Assembly: GCA_036924085.1 (NCBI GenBank) | Contig: JAVGWX010000003.1 | Span: 113,567,764-113,631,763, forward strand | DNA length: 64,000 nt | Origin: Ariolimax columbianus | Taxonomy: Eukaryota > Mollusca > Gastropoda > Stylommatophora > Arionidae | Direction of reading: 5' to 3' | In this document: positions 1 to 10,700 of the stretch, in pieces | Position numbering within the stretch: position 1 is the stretch's first letter | Layout of the letters: the number at the start of each line of letters is the position of its first letter | Translations under genes and position numbers: made by a program | Notes under the pieces: model-generated | The model's input: the letters and a program-made list of their open reading frames with translations, nothing else | Databases searched by the model: none | Told to the model about the DNA's origin: nothing

Positions 1-81
1 ACACAACGCATTACGTTCGCTGGACTACATTCTGCTACTTAAGCCCTTTCAGGGTTTGGTAGCGGGAGATTGACAACGAAG
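1..81 (+). mobile_element. SINE-A 3' part cut by the window edge
   Basis: Begins acacaacgcattacgttcgc and ends gggagattgacaacgaag, the 3' third of SINE-A, without a GAA tail. An inverted SINE-A piece follows at 127. Confidence 0.85.
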
Positions 82-126
82 CCAAGCCAATCTCTTGGTA
101 GCAGCTACAACGCCATGAACATGACT

Positions 127-236
127 TTGCAAGTAACAGGATGTAGTCCGGAGAACGGAATGCGTTGTGTTGCTAGTTTACAGTTTGACTGCGATATTTG
201 TACCTTTCGGTCCAACACATCCGTCTTCGGCAGCGC
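127..236 (-). mobile_element. SINE-A fragment, inverted
   Basis: Reverse-strand piece with the core (tttgtacctttcggtccaac) and the acgcattccgttctccgg region. It lies head-on to the fragment at 1-81, with a degenerate 45-bp join. Confidence 0.85.
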
Positions 237-260
237 TGATTTCAATTAAATTAAGATTTG

Positions 261-575
261 TGATGGGGAACTGTGACTCTACTGTCACTACTATACTGAC
301 CAAGACCACTATTTCCGTTCCATTTAGCATGTCCTGGAAACAGACTGTTTTTCAATGCAATCTGACTGACAAGATGTGGATCGATGTGATCCCCGTAGTA
401 GCAAGCGTAACGCAAATAAAACCAAGTATAGCACAACTCGAGAACCTGAAGGACCACGGTGCACCTTCATCAGCACGCTCAGGATGTGAGGAAAGCTACT
501 ACAACCAGCCACTTAACGTACTTTCAGGGGGCACAAAAGAAAACTTACTCATTGCAGGCATTCAATAAGAATAAC
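261..575 (+). mobile_element. SINE-G copy
   Basis: About 315 bp, related to 14685-15022 and 59345-59690. Shared blocks: actgaccaagaccacta, gatgtgatccccgtagtag, atgtgaggaaagctactac, cttactcattg-ggcatt. The CAA tail is lost here. Confidence 0.82.
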
Positions 576-629
576 AAGCTTCGGGGTGATTTCTTCTTCG
601 GAAATTTGACAAATTGAATGATCTGACAG

Positions 630-870
630 TAGCGAGTCTGACTCATAGCTGACTGCTTGCATAGAGTCCTTAACCGATCAACACCATAATCTGCTTCCAA
701 TTGGCGGTTCTGGAAACAGACTGCAACCACGCAGCTTGGCTCAGAGATTAGGGATCAAAGAGGGAAGGCAACCCCGGTTCTAAAAATGATGTGCTGAAAT
801 CGGATGTCTTGGACCAAAAGGCGCAAATATCTCAACATCGTTGTAAATTACCACACAGCCCCTCATAAAC
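630..870 (+). mobile_element. Diverged SINE-A-like element
   Basis: Order matches SINE-A: gactcatagctgactgcttgc, then ggatcaaagagggaaggc, then gctgaaatcggatgtcttgg and aaaggcgcaaatatc. Much more diverged than other copies. Confidence 0.7.
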
Positions 871-977
871 GTGCTTTTCCAAGACGAACACAGAAAAAGA
901 GGATTTTATCATCTTGCTTTGTGTTTTGCTAAGTGTTCACAGTTCTGCCTTTGTGGCATCTATTCTTCGAGGAATAC

Positions 978-1050
978 ACTTAACTTAACTTAACTTAACG
1001 TCGTTATACTGGTCTAGAAGACTCTGCTGAGTCTGTACACGTTCAGTTGG
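978..1050 (-). mobile_element. CR1-like LINE 3' terminal fragment
   Basis: Reverse-strand terminal part only: the ttaag repeats (978-998 as cttaa) and the palindrome region (agactctgctgagtct near 1017-1032). Confidence 0.75.
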
Positions 1051-1394
1051 TGTAGATATTAAATTATGTTTGCTGTTTTGTGATAAAATATTTGCAGTTA
1101 TTATTATTACAACAGTTGACAGTTTATTTAAAAATAATGTTATAATTTCAAGCTTAAAAAACAACGTCGTGACATTTATAATTGATCTCACGAATCTTTA
1201 TTTTACTTCCATCTTTTACATTCAGAATAACACCGATACTATTGGAAGTGTAGTCCTGTAAGTACATAGTTGTGTTCTCTTTACTTTGCTTTGGCTCATT
1301 TTTACATGTGTTAAAAGGGCTAGCTACTTTAGATCACTTAACACGGAAAGTCAGTAAAGTGGAAATTCCGCAGAATTAATCGCTGGTTAGAAAT

Positions 1395-1650
1395 GGAGTT
1401 TTTGAAGACTCCATTGAACTAAGTCGCAGCCTGTCAGAGGTGTGGTGGCCAGTGCCCTTCCTTGCTGTTTTTATTTTCCATAACTCGTGCACCAGGTACC
1501 CATTTACAGCTGGGTTGACTGGAGAAGCGGTCCACGATTAAAATCAGGATCCTGATCTTTTTAGTCTCTGGACGCGATTTTAACAAAGGCACGCTATTAC
1601 CACAGAAAATAGCGAACTGCTCGCTATGAACTGAGCTAAGGAGCCCCTAG
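1395..1650 (-). mobile_element. SINE-D-like copy
   Basis: Contains the SINE-D block ggtacccatttacagctggg and t-gac-ggagaagcggtcc; the tRNA-like head is not recognisable. A similar block occurs at 36480, 46420, 29760 and (inverted) 58865. Confidence 0.65.
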
Positions 1651-2994
1651 AAATTAAGTATCATCATATAAATTAATTAATGACTGGAAAAGTTTTAATA
1701 AAGCAGTAGTACAATATGTCAAACACAGACATCAGCTTCACATGATCACAAGGCAAGTTGGATGTTGGAACAATTTCATTTTTAACAGATAAACATAAGA
1801 ACAATTAATGCAATTTCCCCTGTAGCTCATTATTTTTCAGCGCGTCATGTTGTACTATGGTTGTTGACTTTGATAGCCAGTAACCTTTTAAAAGAGACTA
1901 ACAAAATAAAACATAACAAAGTTAATTGAAAGAAAGGCATGAACTGGTCTTGTGATGTTGTGTTTTGTGCAAATGAGACATGTTGCAAGTCTGGCCAGAG
2001 AGGCTGTATATTTTGTATATTATGATCCAGTGTACCAGATGGTGACCTCTCGTATGCCTGTGGAACGGGCTGTTATCTGGTTGACATATCCCCGAACGTC
2101 ATACCGGATGTAGGTAACTATGCTACGGCAGTTAGTACACCATCTGGCATAGCTAGTGTATCTTGTCATGTTCAGGTTAATGTCCTTGTGTAGAGTTTAC
2201 TTGCAGGGAACGAGATGAATTACATGACTGTCGAATACCTTGGCGAACTCAAGATTCTTGTTTCTGAAACCACAAATATCTCGTTGCAGAATATTAAGTA
2301 AATGTTGGTTATCTTGTTTCTGTTCATGTTTCTTCATCCTAGGTTTTCCCGTGTTTGTATATTTATGTTTGTTTCCAGTAATCCACATTGCACACATTAC
2401 ATGGTCATGCACTGCCAGGCGCGAGCCTTGATAATCAATCAAATAAATCTAAAAGACAAAAAATAAAAGGGGGTATTAACTATATATAGACATTATACTT
2501 CTATAATATAAACTAATGTTGCAAGTCTGAAACAGTGCAAATAAGAATATGGACCGAAAGCACATGCATTTAACTGAAGGAGTTGTCAATACAAAATTGT
2601 ATGAACATTATCAGTTATCAAGAGATAGATAGATAGTAGTATGTCCGTGTCACAGAATGATTCGTAACTGCTCAGACAGAAATTGGAAGATTTACAAAGT
2701 TAAATATAAATCGTTGTTATAGACTTTATATGATGCATTCCGTACTAAAACTATATTTCCGGTGGGTGTGGCACACTTATGTAAAACATGCCGAGTGATA
2801 TAAAAATAGTCCAACTGTGACCTCGCAAGCATGTTGCAAAATGTGACTAAAGAGAGTTGTGCATGGGGTTATCAACATCATCATGTAAAACCATTACTAT
2901 GCAAAGATCACTGCACATGCTTGGATACATGTGTTTTTGTAAAGAAGCTGGATGTAGTGGTGGCTCTATATTTCACTTTGAACAAAGAGGCTAA
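1651..2994. other. AT-rich sequence with no recognised gene
   Basis: No splice-supported exon, RT motif or SINE was recognised. The stretch near 2040-2130 has some codon-like regularity but no family match. A short gata repeat lies at 2624-2637. Confidence 0.5.
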
Positions 2995-3065
2995 TCATCA
3001 CCATCACCATCATCACCATCATCACCATCATCACCATCATCATCACCATCATCACCATCATCATC

Positions 3066-3097
<32 letters not shown>

Positions 3098-3135
3098 CAC
3101 CATCATCACCATCATCATCATCACCATCACCATTA
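2995..3135. repeat. ATC/ACC trinucleotide microsatellite
   Basis: A cat/cac run of about 140 bp. It gives poly-His in one + frame and poly-Met/Val on the - strand. It ends at the first copy of the 310-bp duplication. Confidence 0.97.
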
Positions 3136-3444
3136 CATTTTGTAACAGGAACAATGGGTTGTCATGGTGATGGCTACTCCTAACATATATAAAACTTTAT
3201 CATCATTAAACTTCCGGGGTGACTTATACAACGCATCAATAAAAACAAACTGGAGAACAGGTCCTTCAAATGGCACATCACAAATAAATCCCTGCCGAAG
3301 ACGGCTGTGTCGGACCGAAAGGTGCAAATATCGCAGTAAAGCTGTAAACTAGCGACACAACGCATTCTGTTCATTGGACTATATCCTGCTACTTGCAAAG
3401 CAATCTTTAGGACCTGGTAGCGGGAGATTGAGAACGAACACAGA
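3135..3444 (+). repeat. 310-bp direct repeat, copy 1 (contains a SINE-A 3' part)
   Basis: Appears identical to 4643-4952 (offset 1508). It starts with one 55-bp-type unit (tttgtaacaggaacaatggg), then a 3'-side SINE-A (about 3290-3444). Where copy 2 continues into GAA repeats, this copy continues into the ATC microsatellite. Confidence 0.95.
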
Positions 3445-3445
3445 T

Positions 3446-3950
3446 GACCTTCACCATCATCATCACCATCATCATCATCATCATCACCATCACCATCATC
3501 ATCATCTTCGTCGTCATCACCATCATCGTCATCATCACCATCATCTTCGTCATCATCACCATCATCATCATCATCACCATTATGACCATCATCACCATCA
3601 TCAACATCATCATCATTATCACCATCATCACCATCATCACCATCATCATCATTATCACCATCATCACCATCACCATCATCACCATCATCATCATCATTAT
3701 CACCATCATCACCATCATCATCACCATCATCACCATCATCACCATCATCACCATCATCACTATCATCACCATCATCACCATCATCACCATCATCATCATT
3801 ATCACCATCATCACCATCATCATCACCATCATCATCATCATCACCATCATCATCACCATCACCACCATCATCACCATCATCACCATCATCATCATCATCA
3901 TCATCACCATCATCATCACCATCATCTTCGTCATCAACATAACCATCACA
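3446..3950. repeat. ATC/ACC trinucleotide microsatellite, long
   Basis: About 500 bp of cat/cac units with interspersed att, gac, ttc and aac variants. All frames stay open (poly-His, poly-Asp/Gly, poly-Met/Val, poly-Ile/Thr), so long open frames here are not evidence of genes. Confidence 0.97.
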
Positions 3951-4261
3951 TGTTGGGTACACAATCCTATTCACAGCATATTTCTTTGTCCGCTCAGGGG
4001 ACCAAAGTTCGAGCTTGTTGCCAAAGGTTCACTTCGTCTTTCAGACGTGAACGAATGTGTGAGAACTTTTGATCTTAATCTCGAGACAAATGCAGGTGGG
4101 AAAATGTGAAATTTGCGGCATGCTTAAAGAATTAATTTATTGACATCACCTGTTATAGTCTTTCAAATGTTGCATATACCTGTGTTACAAATATTACAGA
4201 TTAAAGATACGCATATAGCTCTTCAAAACTATGCTATTTGAGCTTTTACAGAAAATTATAT

Positions 4262-4687
4262 TTTGTAACGAGAACAATGGATTGTCATGGTGCTAGCTAG
4301 CCCTCATACCAGATACTTTGTGACAAGAACAATGGATTGTCATGGTGATGGCTAGCCCTCATACCAGATACTTTGTGACAAGAACAATGGATTATCATGG
4401 TGATAGCTAGCCCTCATACCAGATACTTTGTGACAAGAACAATGGATTGTCATGGTGATGGCTAGCCCTCATACCAGATACTTTGTGACAAGAACAATGG
4501 ATTGTCATGGTGATGGCTAGCCCTCATACCAGATACTTTGTGACAAGAAAAATGGATTGTCATGGTGATGGCTAGCCCTACTATCTGACACTTTGTAACA
4601 GGAACAATGGGTTGTCATGGTGATGGCTAGCCCTCCTATCTGACATTTTGTAACAGGAACAATGGGTTGTCATGGTGATGGCTACTC
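4262..4687 (+). repeat. 55-bp minisatellite, seven full units plus a partial
   Basis: Units start at 4262, 4317, 4372, 4427, 4482, 4537, 4592 and 4647. The common core is aatggattgtcatggtgatg. The last two starts are closest to the solitary unit at 3139, so the 310-bp duplicate includes the array edge. Confidence 0.95.
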
Positions 4688-4952
4688 CTAACATATATAA
4701 AACTTTATCATCATTAAACTTCCGGGGTGACTTATACAACGCATCAATAAAAACAAACTGGAGAACAGGTCCTTCAAATGGCACATCACAAATAAATCCC
4801 TGCCGAAGACGGCTGTGTCGGACCGAAAGGTGCAAATATCGCAGTAAAGCTGTAAACTAGCGACACAACGCATTCTGTTCATTGGACTATATCCTGCTAC
4901 TTGCAAAGCAATCTTTAGGACCTGGTAGCGGGAGATTGAGAACGAACACAGA
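4643..4952 (+). repeat. 310-bp direct repeat, copy 2 with GAA-tailed SINE-A
   Basis: Second copy of 3135-3444. The SINE-A part (about 4798-4952) continues into gaagaagaag, its expected tail. This is probably the ancestral arrangement. Confidence 0.95.
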
Positions 4953-4969
4953 AGAAGAAGACAAATAAA

Positions 4970-5075
4970 TCACATGCACACTACACACGTGTAGAAAACA
5001 GCTCGCCCCAGAGCTGATGATAGAAAACAGCTCGTCCCAGAGCTGATGATAGAATACAGTTCTTCCCAGAACTGA
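4970..5075 (+). repeat. Short 32-bp tandem repeat
   Basis: About three imperfect units of agaaaacagctcg-cccagagctgatgat between 4992 and 5080. Confidence 0.7.
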
Positions 5076-5084
5076 TATAAAACA

Positions 5085-5425
5085 TTTCTGGAATTGTGAA
5101 AAATAACAGCCAGACTGAAACAGAAAGAAGAACTATAGCTGTGAAACATATAGAGAATTACTACTCAAGCAACAGCTGGATCCATGTATATGCAGATGAA
5201 TTGGCAGTAAATGCAACTGAGAATAGAGTTGAAGGAATCTTTCTGATACTAAAAATAGTAAACAAAGACACCTATCAGTGGTGACCAAAACATTTTCAAG
5301 TAACTTCAGAGAAGAAGCAGATGTCTTTAAAACTGCTTCAGAAGTTCTAGTGACAGATGCAAATGCAAAGACCATTGGTACTATTCACAGACACCTTGTT
5401 AGTAGTTGCGACACATTGATTGCTT
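5085..5425 (+). mobile_element. Degenerate RNase H fragment of an RL-related LINE
   Basis: The translation NSQTETERRTIAVKHIENYY, then SWIHVYADE, FSSNFREEAD and VLVTDANAK, follows the RL RNase H order (QTEKERR..., HAYTDS, FSSNFRAEAE). The first acidic position is kept in YADE but the frame is broken near 5281. It starts after a SINE-A tail and decays beyond about 5425. Confidence 0.72.
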
Positions 5426-5509
5426 GCAAGCCTCCCTGCTGTTCGAAAACACTCGCGCTGAGTTGATGTAACTCTTGACGATGTGGTAGGTGGTTACGAT
5501 GGCTCTTCT

Positions 5510-5720
5510 TACTTCCTGAGACGAACATTATAAGGTGGAGCTGGATCCTCCTGGCTGTAGTTCAACGTGAGGCTCCCTGTAAGCTCACAATGATGACTAC
5601 AGTGTCGATCCATACCTGGTTGACCAGGCTGTCACAACACAGTATGTTTCAAGGTGCATGATTGAGTACATGAGATGTGGATCTAGTTCAATATATTTCA
5701 CCTGACCCTGATAATCTTTG
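5510..5720 (-). mobile_element. SINE-G-like partial copy, diverged
   Basis: Shares tcctcctggctgtagt and ttcacctgaccctgat-type blocks with 24085-24420; the reverse orientation is inferred from 52885-53215. Confidence 0.5.
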
Positions 5721-5724
5721 CTTC

Positions 5725-6425
5725 CTGCAAGCTTAATTAAAAGAGGCTAAGGTAAGGAGACAAATGCAGTATCAGATCCAGTGATGGATTTAGGTATGTG
5801 CTAAACAAGCTACATCATAAGTCCTCGCAATCTGTAAGGACCCCAAACATTTTTGGAGTTTTTATTTTTAATGGCGTGTGCAATTAATTTGTTCAAATCT
5901 ACATATTTTTTTTTTAAATTAGAAAACTTGGCCCTTCCGAAGTGACAACTTTGTGCTCTCTAACTAACAAAGAACTACTGAATTACAAATAAAATCTGCG
6001 GTAGAGATCAAGACAACCAAAGATAAATATGTAATTTGTAATTGGAGTTATTTGAAAATAAATGGCATTGTTCGCTTGAAATGTGTTAGATAATGAAAAT
6101 GCATATTTGTTTTCCAGTTTTGCGAGACCTTTTCGTTGAAAGCTTATAACAAAAGGGTCACCAAGCTTTAGGATATATAACTTAGGACCTCACCAAGTCT
6201 AAATCCAGCACTAGTCAGACCTATGCTTCAATAACTAGTATGAAAGGACATGAAGACAAATAATGATAGACTGCTGTGATTTTATTCTTTCTTCCTAAAT
6301 AAAGGGAGGGTGGAAACCAGGCACACTAAGCTTGCTGATAATATAATATACACAAAATAGACATGGCATCTATATTTAGTATTCAGTCATAACAGATCTG
6401 CTCTCAGAGCCATCAACTCTTTATC
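5725..6425. other. Unassigned intergenic or intronic sequence
   Basis: No exon or repeat family was recognised before the poly-C run at 6430. Confidence 0.5.
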
Positions 6426-6429
6426 TCCT

Positions 6430-6458
6430 CCCCCCCCCCCCCCCCCCCCCCCCCCCCC
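6430..6458. repeat. Poly-C homopolymer (29 C)
   Basis: Pure C run 50 bp upstream of the exon at 6509. Its length in the assembly may be unreliable. Confidence 0.95.
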
Positions 6459-6508
6459 ATTGTGTCACGCTGTTCTGTCAAAGCTGACCATGTCTTTTCC
6501 ATTCCCAG

Positions 6509-6615
6509 ATGGTCAAGTGCATGAACTTCCATTGTTTGGACATTACTGTTGCCGGCTGGCTGCTCTCCCACACTGTCTCATTCATCCTGCTGTTACTGGT
6601 TTCCTCAATTTACAG
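6509..6615 (+). CDS. RTKN: Rhotekin-like gene, internal exon 1 (anillin-like region end and PH start)
   Basis: Exon of 107 bp between a strong acceptor (pyrimidine run, attcccag) and a donor (CAG|gtatat). It enters with two bases completing a split codon and leaves in phase 0. The 35 residues contain LPLFGHYCCRLAALPHC, which resembles the rhotekin segment where the anillin-like region joins the PH domain, followed by a first PH strand (GFLNLQ). Rhotekins are Rho-GTP-binding scaffold proteins that act in the cytoplasm at septin and actin structures; that role is family knowledge. The next exon continues in phase. No earlier exon was recognised in 1-6500, so the HR1 and most of the anillin-like part probably lie outside the window. 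A related anillin-type PH protein is the main alternative. Confidence 0.78.
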
Positions 6616-6689
6616 GTATATCATTAATGTTAGTTAGTTTCCTATACACTTTTGCCACTTGAGGGGTGTGTGTGGGTGCTGGTGTCGTC

Positions 6690-7440
6690 TGTTCTAAGTT
6701 AAAAGTGTTGCGTCAGTCGTCGTGAACCCTTGTCGCTGCAACATCACCAAAATGTCATCTATTAATATGCCTCTCGGTCGACCTCTAGCCCTGTAGCCAG
6801 ATCTACTAGAGTTGTAAGCCACTAGTGGAAGTAAATCAGGGCGCATTCTCATAAAATTACAGAGCAACCGTATTTGTTGCTGGAAGTGGTACTCATGACA
6901 AGGCGACAAGGCGTAGTACAGAACATAGATCGAACATCTTCATTCCGTAACCTACCTCTTCTGGTGACACCGACGACTTTTCTCAAACACCTCGTTTCAC
7001 ACGCCGAAATGCTATGCTAATATGCCTTGGAGGAGGACTCTATTTGGTACTGGTAGCACAGTCAGCATAAAAATAATGGCTATCAACTGCAGCTTTCTCA
7101 CCAAATGGATGATAGGATGTCAAAGTTGTGGCGACAGCTGGTACGTCACAACACATGCCTTCTGACACAGAGTTTCGATTTCCCTGTTAGGCCTAGCGTA
7201 AGTTGACAAAAATACTGCCCATATACTCGAACTCATATGGTCGCGATGAAGAGCTGTATCATTGACACTGATGTCAAGTGGACTAGGTGTTAGGTTAATG
7301 GTCACAGTTTCTGTTCTCGTATCGCTAATTTGAATTTTGTAATTTGTACAAGCTGTGACAAGCGTGTTCAAGTGAATTTGCAGTTTACTTTCATCACTAT
7401 TATCTGTATGTGGTCGAAGACACAGCAGTGAATGTGCTGA
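6690..7440 (-). mobile_element. LINE remnant, RT palm to C-terminus
   Basis: On the - strand, DNSDESKLQIHLNTLVTACT and a broken INRTPSPLDISVND block (7200-7400) correspond to the RT palm region after motif C. EIETLCQKACVVTYQLSP is the thumb (7120-7200). Nearer 6700-6900 the C-terminal GYRARGRPRG...IDDILVMLQR appears. A gap without motif between 6910 and 7120 suggests an internal deletion. Confidence 0.8.
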
Positions 7441-7442
7441 CA

Positions 7443-7660
7443 TCAGCCAGTGACTCATAGCTGGCTACTTTCATTCGGACCAGCGAAACATATATGATCA
7501 AGTAGCGGCCTTGGAAGCAGATTGCACCAATGCAGACTGGCTAAGAGAAAATGAATCGAAGAGGAAAGGAAAATCTCATCCCAAATATCCGTGCTAAAAT
7601 CGAATGTAGGCCTATCAGGCTGAAAGACACAAAAATTGCAGCCTAGCTGTAAACTTAATT
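7443..7660 (+). mobile_element. Diverged SINE-A-like element
   Basis: Ordered blocks: gtgactcatagctggctac, gcagactggctaagagaa, gctaaaatcgaatgtagg, ctagctgtaaactta. It adjoins the LINE at 6690-7440. Confidence 0.7.
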
Positions 7661-8143
7661 TTGTTATTTTCATAGAAACTTTATCCGTGTTGTCTCTTTA
7701 GTTCCTTCGTGCCCTATTCCTGATGAATAATAATCATCACCAGTTGATTCTCTTTTCTTCTTTGTCAGTACTAAATTTCCATATAAGCTGATGCATTCTG
7801 CCCATAATTGCTTCAGGTTTTCAGATTTCATGTTTTGATTTTTGCTTTTTCTCGACCTTGTACATATTTGATTCTCTGATAAATAATTACATTGTTTCCA
7901 ATCATCGAAATAACAGGTATTCACTAGTCTCCTCGCTGTACGAGGATAGAAAACCACTCCATATCAGCAGGAGAGACCTGCACCAATTTCAAAAGCAAAA
8001 GCTGTATATGCAGCAACGCATGTTCTTATCAGCCAAAACACAATTACAAGGGAAACAGTCATTCTAACACTCCAGGAGCGTACTACAAGCCATATCTAAT
8101 CCCAAACAAGATAGACTTTAACACGAAATAAAGTATAACATTT
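7661..8143. other. Unassigned intronic sequence
   Basis: No recognised repeat or exon; ends at the G run starting near 8144. Confidence 0.45.
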
Positions 8144-8170
8144 GGGGCGGGGGGGGGGGGGGGGGGGGGG
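8144..8170. repeat. Poly-G homopolymer
   Basis: ggggc followed by 22 G (8149-8170). Length may be an assembly estimate. Confidence 0.95.
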
Positions 8171-8284
8171 ATAACTGTCCACAGAAACAGAGCTACTCCT
8201 GCAGTGGATTCCAGCACACTGTGGGATCCTTTGAAACGAGAAAGCAGAGGAGCTCACAATAGCCGGAATGACAGACAAGCCATT

Positions 8285-8665
8285 CGCAAAGCTATGAAGA
8301 ATCAAAGACACTCATTAAACGATCTGCGAGGACGGAAAGGAGAGACCAGAAAAAAGAATACAAGCCATAAAATGACAGCATAGACAAACTTGACAGAAAT
8401 AAGCAGATAAAGGTCTTCATTCTGAAAACTCGACATTGCAGACTCAAGCCCACCTCCACAAAATGGGTCTTAGAGACACCGTCACGTGCGATTGTGGAGC
8501 ACCCAAGCAAACAACCAGAACATATCCTGCAGGACTGTCCCACTTATGCAGACCAAAGAGAAACAGTCTGGCCCGAGGGAGAGACCATGATCAAAAAGCT
8601 GTGGGGGATCGGCGAAGACCTGAAACGCAGTCTACTTCGTGAACCTCACCGGGCTAGAAGCAGAG
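8285..8665 (+). mobile_element. LINE C-terminal fragment (GAPKQTPEH knuckle type)
   Basis: Around 8420-8640 two frames together give a LINE C-terminus: LKTRHCRLKPTSTKW in one, TVTCDCGAPKQT in a second, and PEHILQDCPTYADQRETVWP in a third. This is the C-x-C...H-x4-C knuckle with frame changes between its halves. No tail was identified. A 22-G run (8149-8170) lies just upstream. Confidence 0.78.
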
Positions 8666-8957
8666 AATCAGTTGATCGAAGCAGAAGCTGTACAAGGTAG
8701 CACAATGTTTAGGTGTTCTTCAGTTATTCTTTGTTTTCGTATAGGGTGTTGGGGAGGGTTGGTGATGGAGGGGATTGACAGTAGTAGTTGTTTCCACACT
8801 ACTGACAATGATGAACAAATCAGAAGGTCATGTAGCTGTTTCTTCTTTAATATGGTGTTGACATTAAGGTTATCCGGTCACTCTGTGAAAGTGTTTATCA
8901 AGGGCTGCATGTTTTGTTCATAACCAGAAGACTGCATTCTGGTTTTTTCGACTCAAG

Positions 8958-9235
8958 TTGTTGATATTAACTTAACTAAGCTTCATTATACTGGTTTAGA
9001 AGGCTCTATAGAGTCTGTATACAACCAGTTCATTTCACTCTACGTATACCAAAAATACTGTGAGTATCCAATATATTTTTTAATGCATTATCTGACTCTG
9101 CTTCCACTACATCATGCGGCAATACATTGCAAGAATTCACTACTCTGACTAAAAAAATGCTTCCTAATATCTAATCTAGACCTGTCTTTAAACAATTTGT
9201 AGATGTACCCTCTTGTTCTTGTAGCCGCTCGCACT
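8958..9235 (-). mobile_element. CR1-like LINE 3' end
   Basis: The - strand has the CR1-type C-terminus (R-G-Y-x-x-K-L-F-K-D-R-S-R-L-D-I-R-K-H-F-F pattern, eroded), then the 3' UTR with a palindrome variant (agactctatagagcct) and a TTAAG-type end. It sits head-to-head with the + strand CR1 copy that starts at 9238. Confidence 0.78.
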
Positions 9236-9237
9236 TT

Positions 9238-9665
9238 GAAAAAACTTGGTATAGTCTAGAATTACAGTTATGAGGAAAGACTAAGTAAAACCGGCCTACA
9301 GTGTCTAGAAAAGAGAAGAATTGGAGTTGACTAATACAGGTTTATAAGATCTAATACAGGTTTATAAGATAATCAAAAGAACGGATAAATTAGACTGTAA
9401 CAAGTTTTTCAAAATACACTCACCTAGAATAACAAGAGGGCATAGCTACAAATTAACTAAAGAAAGGTCCAAATTAGATATTAGGGAATATTTTTTTTAA
9501 CTTGGAACGCATTCCCGCGTGAAGTTGTGGAGGCAGGGACAATTAATGCATTTAAGAATAAATTGGATGCCCATTGCTTTTAGAGCAAGTGGTTGTATGA
9601 AACTGGTTGTATTCAGACTCTGCAGAGTCTTCTAAACCAGTATAAAGACGTTAAGTTAAGTTAAG
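9238..9665 (+). mobile_element. CR1-like LINE C-terminus and 3' end
   Basis: The + strand gives TGLQCLEKRR, FKIHSPRITRGHSYKLTKER, SKLDIREYFF and WNAFPREVVEAGTINAFKNK, with one duplicated 21-bp stretch near 9340-9370. This is the conserved CR1-type C-terminus. The 3' UTR has a perfect 16-bp palindrome, agactctgcagagtct (9615-9630), and ends in ttaagttaag repeats. Confidence 0.85.
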
Positions 9666-10020
9666 AGAAGTGTACCAGGCTGTTTTGTCCAAGTGTCCCA
9701 AGTGTCTGAGATTATGACAAAAGTTTTTAGTGAAGCCTTAAGCATGTCTTTGAGGCGCTTCTTTTGGCCACAAAGGGAGCGTTTTCCATTCTTCATCTCA
9801 CAATGAAAGAGTATTTTTAACAACCAATGGGCTAGCAGGTAGACAACATGACCACAGCTTGCTGTAAATAACATGACACGGTCAGTATATTGTGAAACTG
9901 CATAAAAAAAGTATTTACGCTACCAGATCTTTCAAGAACGGCTGTATCTGGGCTCCTCTTTTGACAGTTAATCTTCAATACCCTTCTGAGACAGACTGTA
10001 TGGAAGTAGTTCAACTCAAC
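9665..10020 (-). mobile_element. LINE C-terminal fragment ('FADDCAL' RT type)
   Basis: The - strand encodes FHTVCLRRVLKINCQKRSPD and then KRSLCGQKKRLKDMLKASLK, the same C-terminal region as the interrupted LINE at 16862-19560. It has frame changes between the two pieces and abuts both the CR1 tail and the decayed exon copy. Confidence 0.8.
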
Positions 10021-10022
10021 TT

Positions 10023-10110
10023 GATGTTGAAGCTGTACAGCTTATGTAATGTATAGTATACAATACCTGTTGAAACAAAGGGAAGAAGGTTGTTTCTCTA
10101 CTTCCCCAAA
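10023..10110 (+). pseudogene. Decayed partial duplicate of the PH exon at 10701-10826
   Basis: This stretch resembles the 3' half of the exon ending at 10826 together with the start of its intron. It shares blocks such as gaag-tgtacagc, tatacaatacctgt and aacaaagg, but carries an 8-base and a 3-base insertion and lacks the gt donor (ggaaga where the real exon has gtacga). It directly abuts a LINE remnant ending near 10020. It is not expected to be spliced. Confidence 0.6.
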
Positions 10111-10700
10111 CTCAACTGAATCACGCATACAGTCTACAGCCCACCTGTTCATACATTGCTGTCTGTAGATGTCTTTTGTAATCTTTATGTGGGTGGGATG
10201 TTTGGATGTGACATGCTAGCCCCTTGTTTTGCCAGTTTATTAGCACTTTCATTGAGTATGCACTTTAATAATAATAGTTGCTCAATCCTTCTAATTCTCG
10301 TCTGATGACGTGCCTAGCAGGTCGTAGTGTTACTATTATTACTTGCTTCCATTTCAGACCCCAACAACACACAGGTGTGTGTGTGTGTATATTTAATTCT
10401 GAAATATTTGTACAAAATAAATGTTGAATTGGACTGCACATGCCATCATAATTTGTCTGTGCTTTTTAGTGCGTACAAGTTATGTTGTGAACATTATTTT
10501 ATCTGTTACAGTGTAATCTTTATCCTAAAGTTATGACATGCATTTGCATATTTTTTGTTCTTGCAAACTATTCACTGCTATAGTAGTATTCATATTGAAA
10601 ACATGACTAGCAAATATCTCAATTATTAGAAACAAGTTTTCGTTTGTATGTCTTGTAATACAAGATCATGGCAGCTTTGATTTTGAGTGCTGTCTTGTAG
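10111..10700. other. Intronic sequence, no further feature
   Basis: Contains a short TG run (10375-10388). Nothing else was recognised up to the acceptor of the PH exon at 10701. Confidence 0.5.

Noticed and set aside
2030..2140. Codon-like stretch near a V-E-R-A-V-I-W-L-T-Y-P frame
   Set aside because: Short, no splice support, no recognised family.
2831..4109. Long poly-His, poly-Asp/Gly and poly-Ile/Thr open frames
   Set aside because: They are translations of ATC/ACC microsatellites, open in almost every frame on both strands, with no splice or start context.
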